Source: Hydrogenophaga sp.
Lineage (GTDB): Bacteria > Pseudomonadota > Gammaproteobacteria > Burkholderiales > Burkholderiaceae_C
Assembly: GCF_018780075.1 (NCBI RefSeq)
Contig: NZ_JADMKB010000037.1
Coordinates: 62,001-126,000, forward strand
Direction: 5' to 3'
Length of the DNA: 64,000 nt
The notes beneath the pieces were generated by a model. That model worked only from the letters and a program-made list of their open reading frames with translations. It ran no database searches and was not told the DNA's origin. Made by a program: the position numbers and the translations under genes. Every line of letters begins with the position of its first letter. The first letter of the stretch is position 1. Below are positions 30,409-38,111 of the stretch, piece by piece.

Positions 30409-31623
30409 TCAGGGCCGCAGCACCTTGGCCACCGGGTTGTTGCGCAGGCGGTAGGCGTCGGGCATGTCCGAGCCCAGCAGCGGGCGCAGGTAGAGGCGGA
30501 AGGCGTCGGTCACATCCGTGCCGCTGGTCGAGATGAATTCGTCCTCCATGGTGCGCGTCTTGCCGGCCACGGCGTCGAGCGGCAGCAGCTCGTAGTCGGC
30601 CGAGTAGAAGCCGGTGCGCTTGATCGCCACCGAGCCGTCCACGCTGCCCCACATGGCGAACTGCACCGCCTTTTCGCCCACCTCGCGCGCCTCGCGCTGG
30701 TCCACGTCGGACACACAGCCGATGAAGCTGCGCTGCAGGTAGCCGAAGGTGTCGCCGCGCACGCGCTTGATGCCCAGCCTGTTCTTGATCTCCTCGCACA
30801 GCAGGTCGGCCAGCGCGCCAGTGCCCGAAAGCTGCACGTTGCCGTGCGCGTCCTTCTCCACGTCCTTGGCCAGCTGGGTGATGATGGGCTGGCCCGAGGC
30901 GTCGTGGATGCCCTCGCTCACCGCGATCACGCAGCGGCCGTGGCGCTCATACATCGCCTTCACATCGGCCAGGAACTTGGGGATCTCGAACACCCGCTCG
31001 GGCACGTAGATCAGGTGCGGGCCGTCGTCGGGAAACTTCTTGCCCAGCGCGGACGCCGCGGTGAGGAAGCCGGCGTGCCGGCCCATGACCACGCCCACAT
31101 AGACGCCGGGCAACGACGCGTTGTCAAGGTTCGCCCCGGCAAAGGCCTGCGCCACGAAACGCGCCGCCGAGGGGAAGCCCGGCGTGTGGTCGTTGCCCAC
31201 CAGGTCGTTGTCGATCGTTTTCGGGATGTGGATCGAACGCAGCGGGTAGTTGGCCTTGTGCGCCTCTTCGCTCACGATGCGCACCGTGTCCGACGAGTCG
31301 TTGCCGCCGATGTAGAAAAAGTGCTCGATCTCGTGCGCCTTGAGCACCTTGAAGATTTCCTGGCAGTACTTCAGGTCCGGCTTGTCGCGCGTGGAGCCCA
31401 GGGCCGAGGCCGGCGTGCGCGCCACGGCTTCGAGGTTGTGGCTGGTCTCTTGCGTGAGGTCGACGAAGTTCTCGTCCACGATGCCGCGCACGCCGTGGCG
31501 CGCGCCGTAGACCCGCTTCACGTTCTGGAAGCGCCGCGCCTCCAGCGCCACGCCCACGAGCGACTGGTTGATGACAGCGGTGGGGCCGCCGCCCTGGGCG
31601 ACGAGGATTTTTCCAGATGACAT
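30409..31623 (-). CDS. pfp: Pyrophosphate-dependent 6-phosphofructokinase
   Basis: 404 aa. QGGGPTAVINQSLVG at the N-terminus is the PPi/ATP-binding Gly loop, IGGNDSSDTV the middle loop, and IPKTIDNDL is the form with Lys instead of the Gly of ATP enzymes (PGTIDND), which marks PPi-dependent enzymes. GRHAGFLTAASAL and AVSEGIHD are further PFK motifs, and GIKRVRGDTFGYLQRSF is in the substrate-binding part. It allows reversible F6P phosphorylation with PPi, common in bacteria lacking ATP-PFK. The start at MSSGKILVAQGGG was chosen; a longer in-frame opening gives no conserved residues. Confidence 0.93.
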   Translation of the reverse strand: MSSGKILVAQGGGPTAVINQSLVGVALEARRFQNVKRVYGARHGVRGIVDENFVDLTQETSHNLEAVARTPASALGSTRDKPDLKYCQEIFKVLKAHEIEHFFYIGGNDSSDTVRIVSEEAHKANYPLRSIHIPKTIDNDLVGNDHTPGFPSAARFVAQAFAGANLDNASLPGVYVGVVMGRHAGFLTAASALGKKFPDDGPHLIYVPERVFEIPKFLADVKAMYERHGRCVIAVSEGIHDASGQPIITQLAKDVEKDAHGNVQLSGTGALADLLCEEIKNRLGIKRVRGDTFGYLQRSFIGCVSDVDQREAREVGEKAVQFAMWGSVDGSVAIKRTGFYSADYELLPLDAVAGKTRTMEDEFISTSGTDVTDAFRLYLRPLLGSDMPDAYRLRNNPVAKVLRP

Positions 31624-32130
31624 GGTGGGCTCCTTGAAGAGGGGGTGAGGCATCAAATGCGGCACTTCAGCGCGACGGGACAACGTGACCACACGCGGTG
31701 GGGCAGCCTGCCAGGAACGCGGCGAATCCTTTGACGCCGGACGCCAGATAGATCGCCGTCACCTCGGGAGCAGACAAAGGCATCCACCATCGCCGATGCC
31801 CACGTCCCCAGTGGGCCACGATTCCTGTTGCCAATATAGCCCAGCGCTGGTGGGATGAGGCGCGCCCGCCAGCGGCCGGAGGCGCCAGAAGGCGGCGCTG
31901 GTGGGCGCGCGCACCGGCGGACCAAACAGCCAGCCGGGCGATGGCGAAACACAGGGCCACCCATCCGGCGAGGCCGACGAGTTGCTGGCTGCGGGCGCGG
32001 GTCGGAGCAGGCGAACGCGGGATGGGCCGCAACGCATCACAGTGGGCTCTGCCGCGCCCGTCGGTCCGGCACCGCACCACCTGAGTGAAGTGGTCTCGAC
32101 CGCCGGCGAGCGCCGTGACACACTGCGCCG
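31624..32130. other. 507-bp intergenic region, no gene accepted
   Basis: Between the divergent pfp and HDAC-like genes. Several open frames exist on both strands because of high GC, but none shows consistent family motifs. One minus-strand stretch reads LVGLAGWVALCFAIA and a shifted frame reads GWLFGP, vaguely like a broken TspO; this is too short to call. Promoters for the flanking genes must lie here but no convincing hexamer pair was found. Confidence 0.5.
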
Positions 32131-33192
32131 ATGAAAACCTTCCACAACCCCCACCATGCCCTGCACCAGGGGCGCGAAGAGATGTTCCGTGGCCGCATGG
32201 TGCCCTGCCACGAGGTGCCGGCCCGGCTGGACTATGTGCTGGCCGAGCTGCAACGGCGCTCGTTGGGCGGCCTGCACACGCCGGAGGTGAACGACGCCGA
32301 GCTGGACGCCGCCATCGCGCGGGTGCACGACGCGCGCTACACGCAGTTCCTCGCCAGCGCGTGGGACGAGTGGGTGGCGATGGACCCGGCGAACGCGCAG
32401 CGCGACGCCCTGCCCTCGGTCTGGCCGCTGGGCAACCGGCACGCCTTCCGCACCGACGTGCTGCCGCAGAACTTCGCGGCGCGCCTCGGCCTGTTTTCGT
32501 ACGACTCGGGATCGCCGCTGACGGCGGGCACCTGGGCGGCGGCGCGCGGTGGCGCGGCCTGCGCGCTGGCGGCGGCGCGCGAGCTGCTGGCCGGCGAGCG
32601 CGCGGCGTTTGCACTCACGCGACCGCCCGGCCACCACGCGGGGCCGGACTTCTTCGGCGGTTACTGCTTTTTGAACAACTCGGCCATCGCGGCCCAGGCC
32701 TTGCGCGACGGCGGCAAACAGCGCGTGGCGGTGCTGGACGTGGACTACCACCACGGCAACGGCACGCAGACCATCTTCTACGAGCGCGCCGACGTGTTCA
32801 CCGCCTCGGTGCACGGCGACCCGGCGACCGAGTACCCCTTCTTCCTCGGCCATGCCGACGAGCGCGGTGCCGGCGCGGGAGAAGGCTTCAACCTCAACCT
32901 GCCGCTGCCGCGCGGCACCGGTTTCGAGGCCTGGTGCGCCGCGCTGGACACTGCCATCGACGCGATCGACGACTTCAACGCCGATGCGCTGGTGGTGCCC
33001 ATGGGGCTGGACACCTTCGAGGGCGACCCGATCTCGGGCTTCACCCTCAAGAGCGAGGACTACGACACCGTGGGCCGCCTGCTCGCGGCGGCCGGCGTGC
33101 CCACGGTGTTCGTCTTCGAAGGCGGTTACGCGGTGGCCGAGGTCGGCGTCAACGCGGTCAACCTGCTGGAAGGTTTCTGCCGCTCGATCTGA
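32131..33192 (+). CDS. Acetylpolyamine amidohydrolase / class II histone-deacetylase-like
   Basis: 353 aa zinc amidohydrolase of the arginase/deacetylase superfamily. RPPGHHAGPDFFGGYCFLNN (tandem His charge relay), VLDVDYHHGNGTQ (zinc ligands Asp and His), GLDTFEGDP (third zinc Asp) and EGGYAV (catalytic Tyr region). Length and motifs fit the bacterial acetylpolyamine aminohydrolase group, which removes acetyl groups from acetylputrescine, acetylspermidine and similar. Stand-alone, followed by repeat R7 and convergent with the DUF3455 gene. Confidence 0.88.
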   Translation: MKTFHNPHHALHQGREEMFRGRMVPCHEVPARLDYVLAELQRRSLGGLHTPEVNDAELDAAIARVHDARYTQFLASAWDEWVAMDPANAQRDALPSVWPLGNRHAFRTDVLPQNFAARLGLFSYDSGSPLTAGTWAAARGGAACALAAARELLAGERAAFALTRPPGHHAGPDFFGGYCFLNNSAIAAQALRDGGKQRVAVLDVDYHHGNGTQTIFYERADVFTASVHGDPATEYPFFLGHADERGAGAGEGFNLNLPLPRGTGFEAWCAALDTAIDAIDDFNADALVVPMGLDTFEGDPISGFTLKSEDYDTVGRLLAAAGVPTVFVFEGGYAVAEVGVNAVNLLEGFCRSI

Positions 33193-33243
33193 GGTCAGAC
33201 GACCAGGACTTCCTCAGAAGGAACCCCTGCGCAAGCAGCAACG

Positions 33244-33331
33244 CCAATCCAAGGGCACCGACGGGCCGGCTTTGCCGGACGGCCAGTGCCGCCCCCCTGG
33301 AGGGGGGTGACGCGAAGCGGCGCGGGGGGTG
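33244..33331 (-). repeat. Dispersed 3'-end double-hairpin repeat, copy R7
   Basis: Adjoins the DUF3455 gene stop (33332) and reads in its orientation. It is nearly identical to R8 and R12: ACACCCCCCGCGCCGCTTCG start, hairpin CCCCCCTCCAGGGGGG, distal stem GGCAC/GTGCC and inner CCGGC-AAA-GCCGG. Confidence 0.9.
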
Positions 33332-33901
33332 TTACACCGGCCGCCAGAAGATGTAGTCGGCCTGGTAGTTGACGATCTGCTTGCTGCCCATCGAAGCCGC
33401 GTCGCAGGCCATGGCTGGGGCCACACCGCCCTTGGTGGCCACGCGCTGGATGTGGCTCACGCCCTGCATCGCGCCCATGCCCATGGCGGGGTTGGCTTTC
33501 ACCAGTTGCAGCGGGATGCTGCCGGCCATGGCGGGCGCCACGGCGAGCTGGGTGGCGGTGAGCTTGGAGCCGTCCATGCTTTCCCAGGTGGCGGGCGGGC
33601 CGTAGTACTTGCCGACCTGTTGGCCCATGCGGTCCATCAGCTTGGCGTCGGGGCCCACGAAGACCCACTCAAACTGGCCGGCCATGTCTTTCTTGGCGCG
33701 GCACTCGTAGGTGATCTGGCCCACGCCCACGGTTTCCATCGCGACCTTGTGGCCGGCGGGCACCTGCACGGCGGCGGGCAGGCCATCCTGCGAGAAGCTG
33801 GCCATTTTCGGCGCCATGGCCGGGCCGCCGGTGGCGCAGGCGGAGAGGGCGAGCACGGCGCCGGTGGCGAGCGTGGTGAGGGAAGCGGTGCGGAGGGACA
33901 T
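33332..33901 (-). CDS. DUF3455 domain lipoprotein
   Basis: 189 aa. Lipoprotein signal with lipobox LALSAC (Cys at about residue 22), so membrane-anchored. The body matches DUF3455-type proteins: VPAGHKVAMETVGVGQITYECRAK near the N-terminus, FEWVFVGPDAKLMDR in the middle, YGPPATWESMDGSKLTA, then IPLQLVKANPAMGMGAMQGVSHIQRVATKGG and VNYQADYIFWRP. The function of the family is unknown. It is the last gene of the leftward ferritin-like/cytochrome c group, 32 nt after the cytochrome gene. Probable envelope stress or redox role only by context. Confidence 0.85.
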   Translation of the reverse strand: MSLRTASLTTLATGAVLALSACATGGPAMAPKMASFSQDGLPAAVQVPAGHKVAMETVGVGQITYECRAKKDMAGQFEWVFVGPDAKLMDRMGQQVGKYYGPPATWESMDGSKLTATQLAVAPAMAGSIPLQLVKANPAMGMGAMQGVSHIQRVATKGGVAPAMACDAASMGSKQIVNYQADYIFWRPV

Positions 33902-33933
33902 GGTGGTTTCCTGGGTGGTTGAGAAAAAGAGGG

Positions 33934-34326
33934 TCACTGGGCCGGGCGGGCCTGGGCCAGCGACTGGAGAAAAGCGACCACGTCGCGGCGGTCGTCCGCC
34001 TGCGACAGGCTGTAACCCATGGCTTGGCCGGGCACCAGCGCTTCCGGGTCGGTGAGCCAGGCCCGCAGCTGGTCGCCGGTCCACACGTGGGTGGCCTGGG
34101 CCAGGGCGGGCGAGTAGGTGTAGCCCGGCGCCTTGCCGGCGGCGCGGCCGGCCACAGTGCCCAGCGCGGGGCCGACGCGGTGTTGATCGAGGCTGTGGCA
34201 GCCGACGCAGCGCGACTCGAACAGCTGCCGGCCTTTCACGGCGTCACCGCCCTGGGCGTGGGCCCACGGTGCGCCCGCGCTGGCGAGCAGCGCGAGCGAC
34301 CAACCGGCCAGTGCACCGGCGCGCAT
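33934..34326 (-). CDS. Periplasmic class I cytochrome c
   Basis: 130 aa. Signal peptide ending AHA, then the haem-binding motif CVGCH in RQLFESRCVGCHSLD at about residue 40, and a C-terminal axial Met in GQAMGYSL. Single haem, about 105 residues mature, like cytochrome c of the c550/c555 type. Its start lies 2 nt from the stop of the ferritin-like gene (that gene is upstream on this strand). Likely electron partner within this module, unproven. Confidence 0.92.
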   Translation of the reverse strand: MRAGALAGWSLALLASAGAPWAHAQGGDAVKGRQLFESRCVGCHSLDQHRVGPALGTVAGRAAGKAPGYTYSPALAQATHVWTGDQLRAWLTDPEALVPGQAMGYSLSQADDRRDVVAFLQSLAQARPAQ

Positions 34327-34328
34327 CT

Positions 34329-34928
34329 TCAGGCACCGAACGACAGGGCGCCGGCGGGCAGCGGACGGCCCAGGGCGCTGGTCAGCACGGTGAAGTGCAT
34401 GGTCTCGTCGGCGGCCAGGCGCGCGGCCACCTTGGCCAGGTCCTTGTTGCCCAGCGAGGGGATCACGCCCAGGTAGGCGTTGATCGCGCCCAGCTCCAGG
34501 CGGGCGGCGAGGTCGAGCACGTCGCCCTGGCTTTTGAGGGCACCGGCGTTCAGCGCCTTGGCGTAATCGTCGAGTTTCTTCTCGGCGACCGGGTTGCCGC
34601 CGAGCTTCTGGATGGTGGCGATCAGCGCGTCGCGGTGGGCTTTGTGGTGGCCCTGGAACTGCACCGCGATGTCGAGCACCGGCTTCTGCAGCAGGCCGCT
34701 GCCGGCGCCGAGCTGGTAGGCGTTGATGGCTTCGTGCTCCAGGCCGAGCGCGACGTTGAGGATGGACACGTCTTTGGAGACGTCGGCGCTCATGCCCTGC
34801 GCCAGCACGTCTTTGCCAGCAAGCAGGGCCACGGCCACGGCCGAGAGGGCGCCGGAGCTGCGCATGAAGCCACGGCGAGAGGCGGGGGTGGCGATGACCG
34901 AAGAAGGGGTGGTGACGATGCTTGACAT
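34329..34928 (-). CDS. Tat-exported ferritin-like four-helix diiron protein
   Basis: 199 aa. A twin-arginine type signal (SRRGFMRSSGALSAVAVALL) suggests export folded with metal. Body with paired helices: LGLEHEAINAYQLG and FQGHHKAHRDALIA in one repeat, then ARLELGAINAYLG and RLAADETMHFTVL in the second, giving Glu/His ligands (E, ExxH) of a diiron carboxylate site as in ferritin/rubrerythrin-like domains. Probably oxidises Fe2+ or detoxifies peroxide in the periplasm. It is the first gene of the leftward half of the ECF-linked cluster; its promoter region shares a motif with the rightward half. Confidence 0.8.
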   Translation of the reverse strand: MSSIVTTPSSVIATPASRRGFMRSSGALSAVAVALLAGKDVLAQGMSADVSKDVSILNVALGLEHEAINAYQLGAGSGLLQKPVLDIAVQFQGHHKAHRDALIATIQKLGGNPVAEKKLDDYAKALNAGALKSQGDVLDLAARLELGAINAYLGVIPSLGNKDLAKVAARLAADETMHFTVLTSALGRPLPAGALSFGA

Positions 34929-35001
34929 GGCGTGGGGTCCTTTGAGGTGTGTGGAGTGGAGCGAACAGCCGGCCAATGGATTGCGGTACCGACCTTCCGG
35001 A

Positions 35002-35029
35002 TACGCAGCGGCCCGACGCACTGGATTCA
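35002..35029 (-). promoter_or_regulatory. Candidate ECF promoter, leftward (ferritin-like operon)
   Basis: On the minus strand TGAATCC (35029-35023) is followed after 14 nt by CTGCGTA (35008-35002); the gap between TGAATCC and CGTA is 17 nt. It is about 75 nt before the ferritin-like start. The same two elements occur in the opposite direction for the DUF3034 operon. Confidence 0.6.
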
Positions 35030-35064
35030 AGTAACCCTCAAAAACCGGGGGAATTGACCTCCAC

Positions 35065-35091
35065 TGAATCCGCCGGTGACCGGTCTGCGTA
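35065..35091 (+). promoter_or_regulatory. Candidate ECF promoter, rightward (DUF3034-sigma operon)
   Basis: TGAATCC (35065-35071), 13 nt, CTGCGTA (35085-35091); the gap between TGAATCC and CGTA is 16 nt. It matches the leftward candidate and lies about 70 nt before the DUF3034 start. The spacing suits a -35/-10 pair. It would make the operon carrying the sigma gene autoregulated. Confidence 0.6.
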
Positions 35092-35160
35092 GTGAGTCCG
35101 TCGGGTGCGGTGAATGCGCCTGGCCTGCATCCTCCCCCACCGCCCCACCTTCCAACCACC

Positions 35161-36120
35161 ATGAAACAACCCCACGCCTCCCACCGCCCCACCCCCAAGA
35201 CCGGCCTGCTGGCGCTGGCCACCACGGCCACCGTGCTCGGCACCCTGCTGGCCGCGCCCGCCCACGCCGACACCGGCAAGCTGCTGCTCACCGGCGGCGT
35301 GAGCACCATCGAAGGCGCGGCCGGCGGCGGCCTCTCACCCTGGGCCGTGATCGGCAGCCAGGCCACCGGCGGTGAAACCGGTGTCTCGGCCTACGCGAGC
35401 CGCGCCGAAACGCAGGATTACGGCCTGAGCGCCTACGGCGTGGCGGTGGGCATCCACGACCGCGTGGAGCTGTCGGTCGGCCACCAGGACTTCGACACCG
35501 GCATCACCGGTACGCTGCTGGGCCTGCCCGGTCTGCACCTGAAACAGAACATCGTCGGCGCCAAGCTCCGCGTGGCGGGCGACGCGATCCTCGACAGCGA
35601 TTCGCTGATGCCGCAGATCGCCGTGGGCGTGCAGCACAAGCGCCTGGATTCCACCGGGCTGGACAGCACGCTGCAGGCGCTGGGCGCCAAGCGCTCGGGC
35701 ACCGACGTGTACGTGAGCGCGACCAAGCTTTTTCTCGCCCAGGGCGTTCTGGTGAACGGCACGCTGCGCGCCACCAAGGCCAACCAGGGTGGCCTGCTCG
35801 GCCACGGCGCCACGCTGGGCGGCGCCGACAACGGTTATCAGTTCATGCCCGAGCTGTCGGTCGCCTACCTGCTGCGCAAGAACCTGGCGGTGGGCGTCGA
35901 GTACCGCGCCATGCCCAACAAGCTGAAGAAGGCGGGCGCCGCCGCCGGCCTGGGCGACGGCCTGCGCTCCGGTGCCTGGAAAGACGTGTTCATCGCCTGG
36001 GCGCCGAGCAAAAACGTCTCGCTGACCCTGGCCTACGTGGACCTCGGCACCGTCGTACCGGCGACCACCAAGAACAAGAAGCAGACCGGTGCCTACGTCT
36101 CGGCCCAGATCGCGTTCTGA
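35161..36120 (+). CDS. DUF3034 family exported protein
   Basis: 319 aa. N-terminal signal peptide with cleavage after AHA (PTPKTGLLALATTATVLGTL hydrophobic stretch). The mature protein alternates short beta strands and ends in aromatic/Phe (AYVSAQIAF), like an outer-membrane beta barrel. The wording KLLLTGGVSTIEGAAGGGLSPWAVIG and GVAVGIHDRVELSVGHQDFD matches DUF3034 proteins, whose function is unknown. It is the first gene of the rightward operon (DUF3034, globin, cupredoxin, ECF sigma, anti-sigma), below the candidate ECF promoter. Confidence 0.85.
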   Translation: MKQPHASHRPTPKTGLLALATTATVLGTLLAAPAHADTGKLLLTGGVSTIEGAAGGGLSPWAVIGSQATGGETGVSAYASRAETQDYGLSAYGVAVGIHDRVELSVGHQDFDTGITGTLLGLPGLHLKQNIVGAKLRVAGDAILDSDSLMPQIAVGVQHKRLDSTGLDSTLQALGAKRSGTDVYVSATKLFLAQGVLVNGTLRATKANQGGLLGHGATLGGADNGYQFMPELSVAYLLRKNLAVGVEYRAMPNKLKKAGAAAGLGDGLRSGAWKDVFIAWAPSKNVSLTLAYVDLGTVVPATTKNKKQTGAYVSAQIAF

Positions 36121-36166
36121 CCGCAGCGCATCGACCCCACCCATTCACACCGACACGATCACGATC

Positions 36167-36652
36167 ATGAAAAAACTCATCGCCCTCACCGCCTTCTCGC
36201 TGCTGTCCCTCGGCAGCAGTCTCGCCGCCGCACAGGCCATGGACAAACCCATGGTGGCCGTCACGCCCGCATCGGCCTACCCCGTGGCACCCGCCGCCGG
36301 CCTCTACCAGGCCTTCGGCGAGCAGGCCGGCATCCGCGCCCTGATGGACGACTTCGTGGTGCGCCTGAAGGCCGACGCCCGCATCGGCGAGCAGTTCAAG
36401 GAGACCAACCTCGCGAACCTCGCCAAGCAACTGACCGATCAGGTCTGCCAGCTCTCGGGCGGTCCCTGCGTCTACAAGGGCCCGAACATGAAGGAAGCGC
36501 ACGCCAGCATGGACATCACCCGCGGAAACTTCAACGCCCTGGTCGAGGTGCTGCAGCAGAGCATGGACGCACGCGGGATTCCGTTTACCCGGCAGAATCA
36601 GCTGCTGGCCCTGCTGGCCCCGATGCACCGGGACGTGGTCAACGTCCGTTAA
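36167..36652 (+). CDS. Exported group 1 truncated haemoglobin
   Basis: 161 aa. A signal peptide (MKKLIALTAFSLLSLGSSLAAAQA) is unusual for a globin and puts it in the periplasm. The globin core is about residues 45-160: LYQAFGEQAGIRALMDDFVVRL, YKGPNMKEAHASMDITRGNF with the proximal haem His in EAHASMDI, and the C-terminal LLALLAPMHRDVV. A CQLSGGPC pair of Cys might form a disulfide. Likely O2/NO/peroxide chemistry in the periplasm. It follows DUF3034 by 46 nt and precedes a cupredoxin by 18 nt. Confidence 0.85.
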   Translation: MKKLIALTAFSLLSLGSSLAAAQAMDKPMVAVTPASAYPVAPAAGLYQAFGEQAGIRALMDDFVVRLKADARIGEQFKETNLANLAKQLTDQVCQLSGGPCVYKGPNMKEAHASMDITRGNFNALVEVLQQSMDARGIPFTRQNQLLALLAPMHRDVVNVR

Positions 36653-36670
36653 CTGAACACTGGAGAACCC

Positions 36671-37339
36671 ATGCGCAAGCCCTCCCTCGTGGCCCTCTGC
36701 CTGGCGGCAGGCCTTCAAACGGCCCAGGCCGCCTCGGTGCAAGTCACCGTGCTGGCCCGCGACGGCAAGCCCCTGCCCGATGCGGTGGTGGTGCTCGAAC
36801 CGGCGGCGGGCCAACCCATGCCGGCCCTGCAACCCACCAGCCCCACCATCACGCAAGAAAAGATGCAGTTCCATCCGGCGGTGAGCGTGGTGCCGGAGGG
36901 CTCGCGCGTGAAGTTCGCCAACCTCGACCGCTGGGACCACCACGTGCGCGGCGGTGCCGCCGGCCTGGTGGCCAGCGGCACCTACGGCTTTGAGCTCCGC
37001 CTGGCCGGTCGTGTGCAAGGACAGAACCCACCCAGCGCCGAGGTGACCCTGGACAAGGCTGGCCCGGTCCAGCTGGGCTGCCACCTGCACGGCTCCATGC
37101 GCGGGTTTGTCTACGTCTCGCCCTCGCCATGGGCCACAAAAACCTCGGACACCGGCGTGGCCACGTTGGCCGAGGTGCCCGAGGGCGCCATGCGCCTGCG
37201 GGTCTGGCACCCCGACCAGTTGGTCGACCAGGCCGCCATCACCGTGCAGGTGCAGGCCGTCACCGCCTTGAACGTGCCGACCCAGGTGCAGCCACGCAAA
37301 GCACGGCGCGTGCAGTTCGAATCCGGCAGCACCTACTGA
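36671..37339 (+). CDS. Exported cupredoxin-like blue copper protein
   Basis: 222 aa. Signal peptide ending AQAA. Plastocyanin/azurin-type fold over about residues 22-155 with candidate type-1 copper ligands: His in DRWDHHVRG and the Cys-His-Met set in GCHLHGSMRGFVYV. A second small beta domain (about 155-222: GVATLAEVPEGAMRLRVWHP) resembles a carboxypeptidase-regulatory-like module. It may shuttle electrons in the periplasm together with the neighbouring cytochrome c. It lies between the globin and the ECF sigma genes, 27 nt before the latter. Confidence 0.83.
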   Translation: MRKPSLVALCLAAGLQTAQAASVQVTVLARDGKPLPDAVVVLEPAAGQPMPALQPTSPTITQEKMQFHPAVSVVPEGSRVKFANLDRWDHHVRGGAAGLVASGTYGFELRLAGRVQGQNPPSAEVTLDKAGPVQLGCHLHGSMRGFVYVSPSPWATKTSDTGVATLAEVPEGAMRLRVWHPDQLVDQAAITVQVQAVTALNVPTQVQPRKARRVQFESGSTY

Positions 37340-37366
37340 TCACACCGCCCGCGCTCAATCCCCCCC

Positions 37367-37933
37367 ATGGACGCCGACCAGACCCTGATGACCCTGATCG
37401 ATCGCGTCGCCCAGCGCGACGAGCTCGCCCTGAAGGCGCTCTACGACCTGACCTCGGGCAAGCTCTACGGGCTGGCGCTGCGCGTGCTCGGCAAGAACGA
37501 GTGGGCCGAAGACGCGCTGCAAGACAGCTTTCTGCAGATCTGGCGCAACGCGCCCGACTACCGCGCGAGCCTGAGCCCGCCCATGGCCTGGCTGGGGCTG
37601 ATCGTGCGCAGCCGCTCGCTCGACCTGCTGCGCCGCCGCAAGGCCGACCGCGAGCACCTGCGCGACGAGATCGACGATGACATGGCCGACACGCTCGCGG
37701 GCGACTCGCCCAACCCCATGGACACCAGCCTCGCCAGCCAGCAGGCCTGGGCGCTGCACCAGTGCCTGGGGCGGCTGGAGAACAAGCAGCGCGAGGTGGT
37801 GAGCCTGGCCTACCTGCGCGACCTGAGCCACGGCGAGCTGTCCGAGCAGCTCAAGCTGCCGCTGGGCACGGTCAAGACCTGGATCCGGCGCGGGCTGGAC
37901 CAGCTGCGCATCTGTATGGCGAGGTTTGCATGA
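37367..37933 (+). CDS. ECF-subfamily RNA polymerase sigma factor
   Basis: 188 aa with region sigma2 (about 20-90: LYGLALRVLGKNEWAEDALQ, DSFLQIWRNAPDYR, then AWLGLIVRSRSLDLLRRRK) and sigma4 (about 125-185: LENKQREVVSLAYLRDLSHG, GTVKTWIRRGLDQLR). The RskA-type anti-sigma gene downstream on the same strand supports an ECF of the SigK-like group. It probably recognises the TGAATCC-N16/17-CGTA motifs found between the two halves of the cluster, which is an inference. Odd: repeat R8 lies between it and the anti-sigma gene. Confidence 0.93.
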   Translation: MDADQTLMTLIDRVAQRDELALKALYDLTSGKLYGLALRVLGKNEWAEDALQDSFLQIWRNAPDYRASLSPPMAWLGLIVRSRSLDLLRRRKADREHLRDEIDDDMADTLAGDSPNPMDTSLASQQAWALHQCLGRLENKQREVVSLAYLRDLSHGELSEQLKLPLGTVKTWIRRGLDQLRICMARFA

Positions 37934-38022
37934 ACACCCCCCGCGCCGCTTCGCGTCACCCCCCTCTAGGGGGGCGGCACTGGCCGTCCGGCAAAGCCGG
38001 CCCGGCGGTGCCCTTGGGTTGG
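37934..38022 (+). repeat. Dispersed 3'-end double-hairpin repeat, copy R8
   Basis: Starts immediately after the ECF sigma stop. Near-identical to R7 and R12; apex of the central hairpin CCCCCCTCTAGGGGGG. It separates sigma and anti-sigma genes by 178 nt, where coupled translation is usual. Confidence 0.92.
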
Positions 38023-38111
38023 ACCGCTCGCTGGCCGGTTGTGCCCCCGGGCGGCGTCGCTTCTTGCGGTGCGGTTGGTGCTGCGGCGCCATGAAAAACT
38101 GAAGCTTGTCC

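Noticed and set aside
31667-32040. Possible broken TspO gene (LVGLAGWVALCFAIA, then GWLFGP in a shifted frame)
   Set aside because: Only two short stretches match, in different frames, and the rest does not continue the family. Reported as an unassigned intergenic region.
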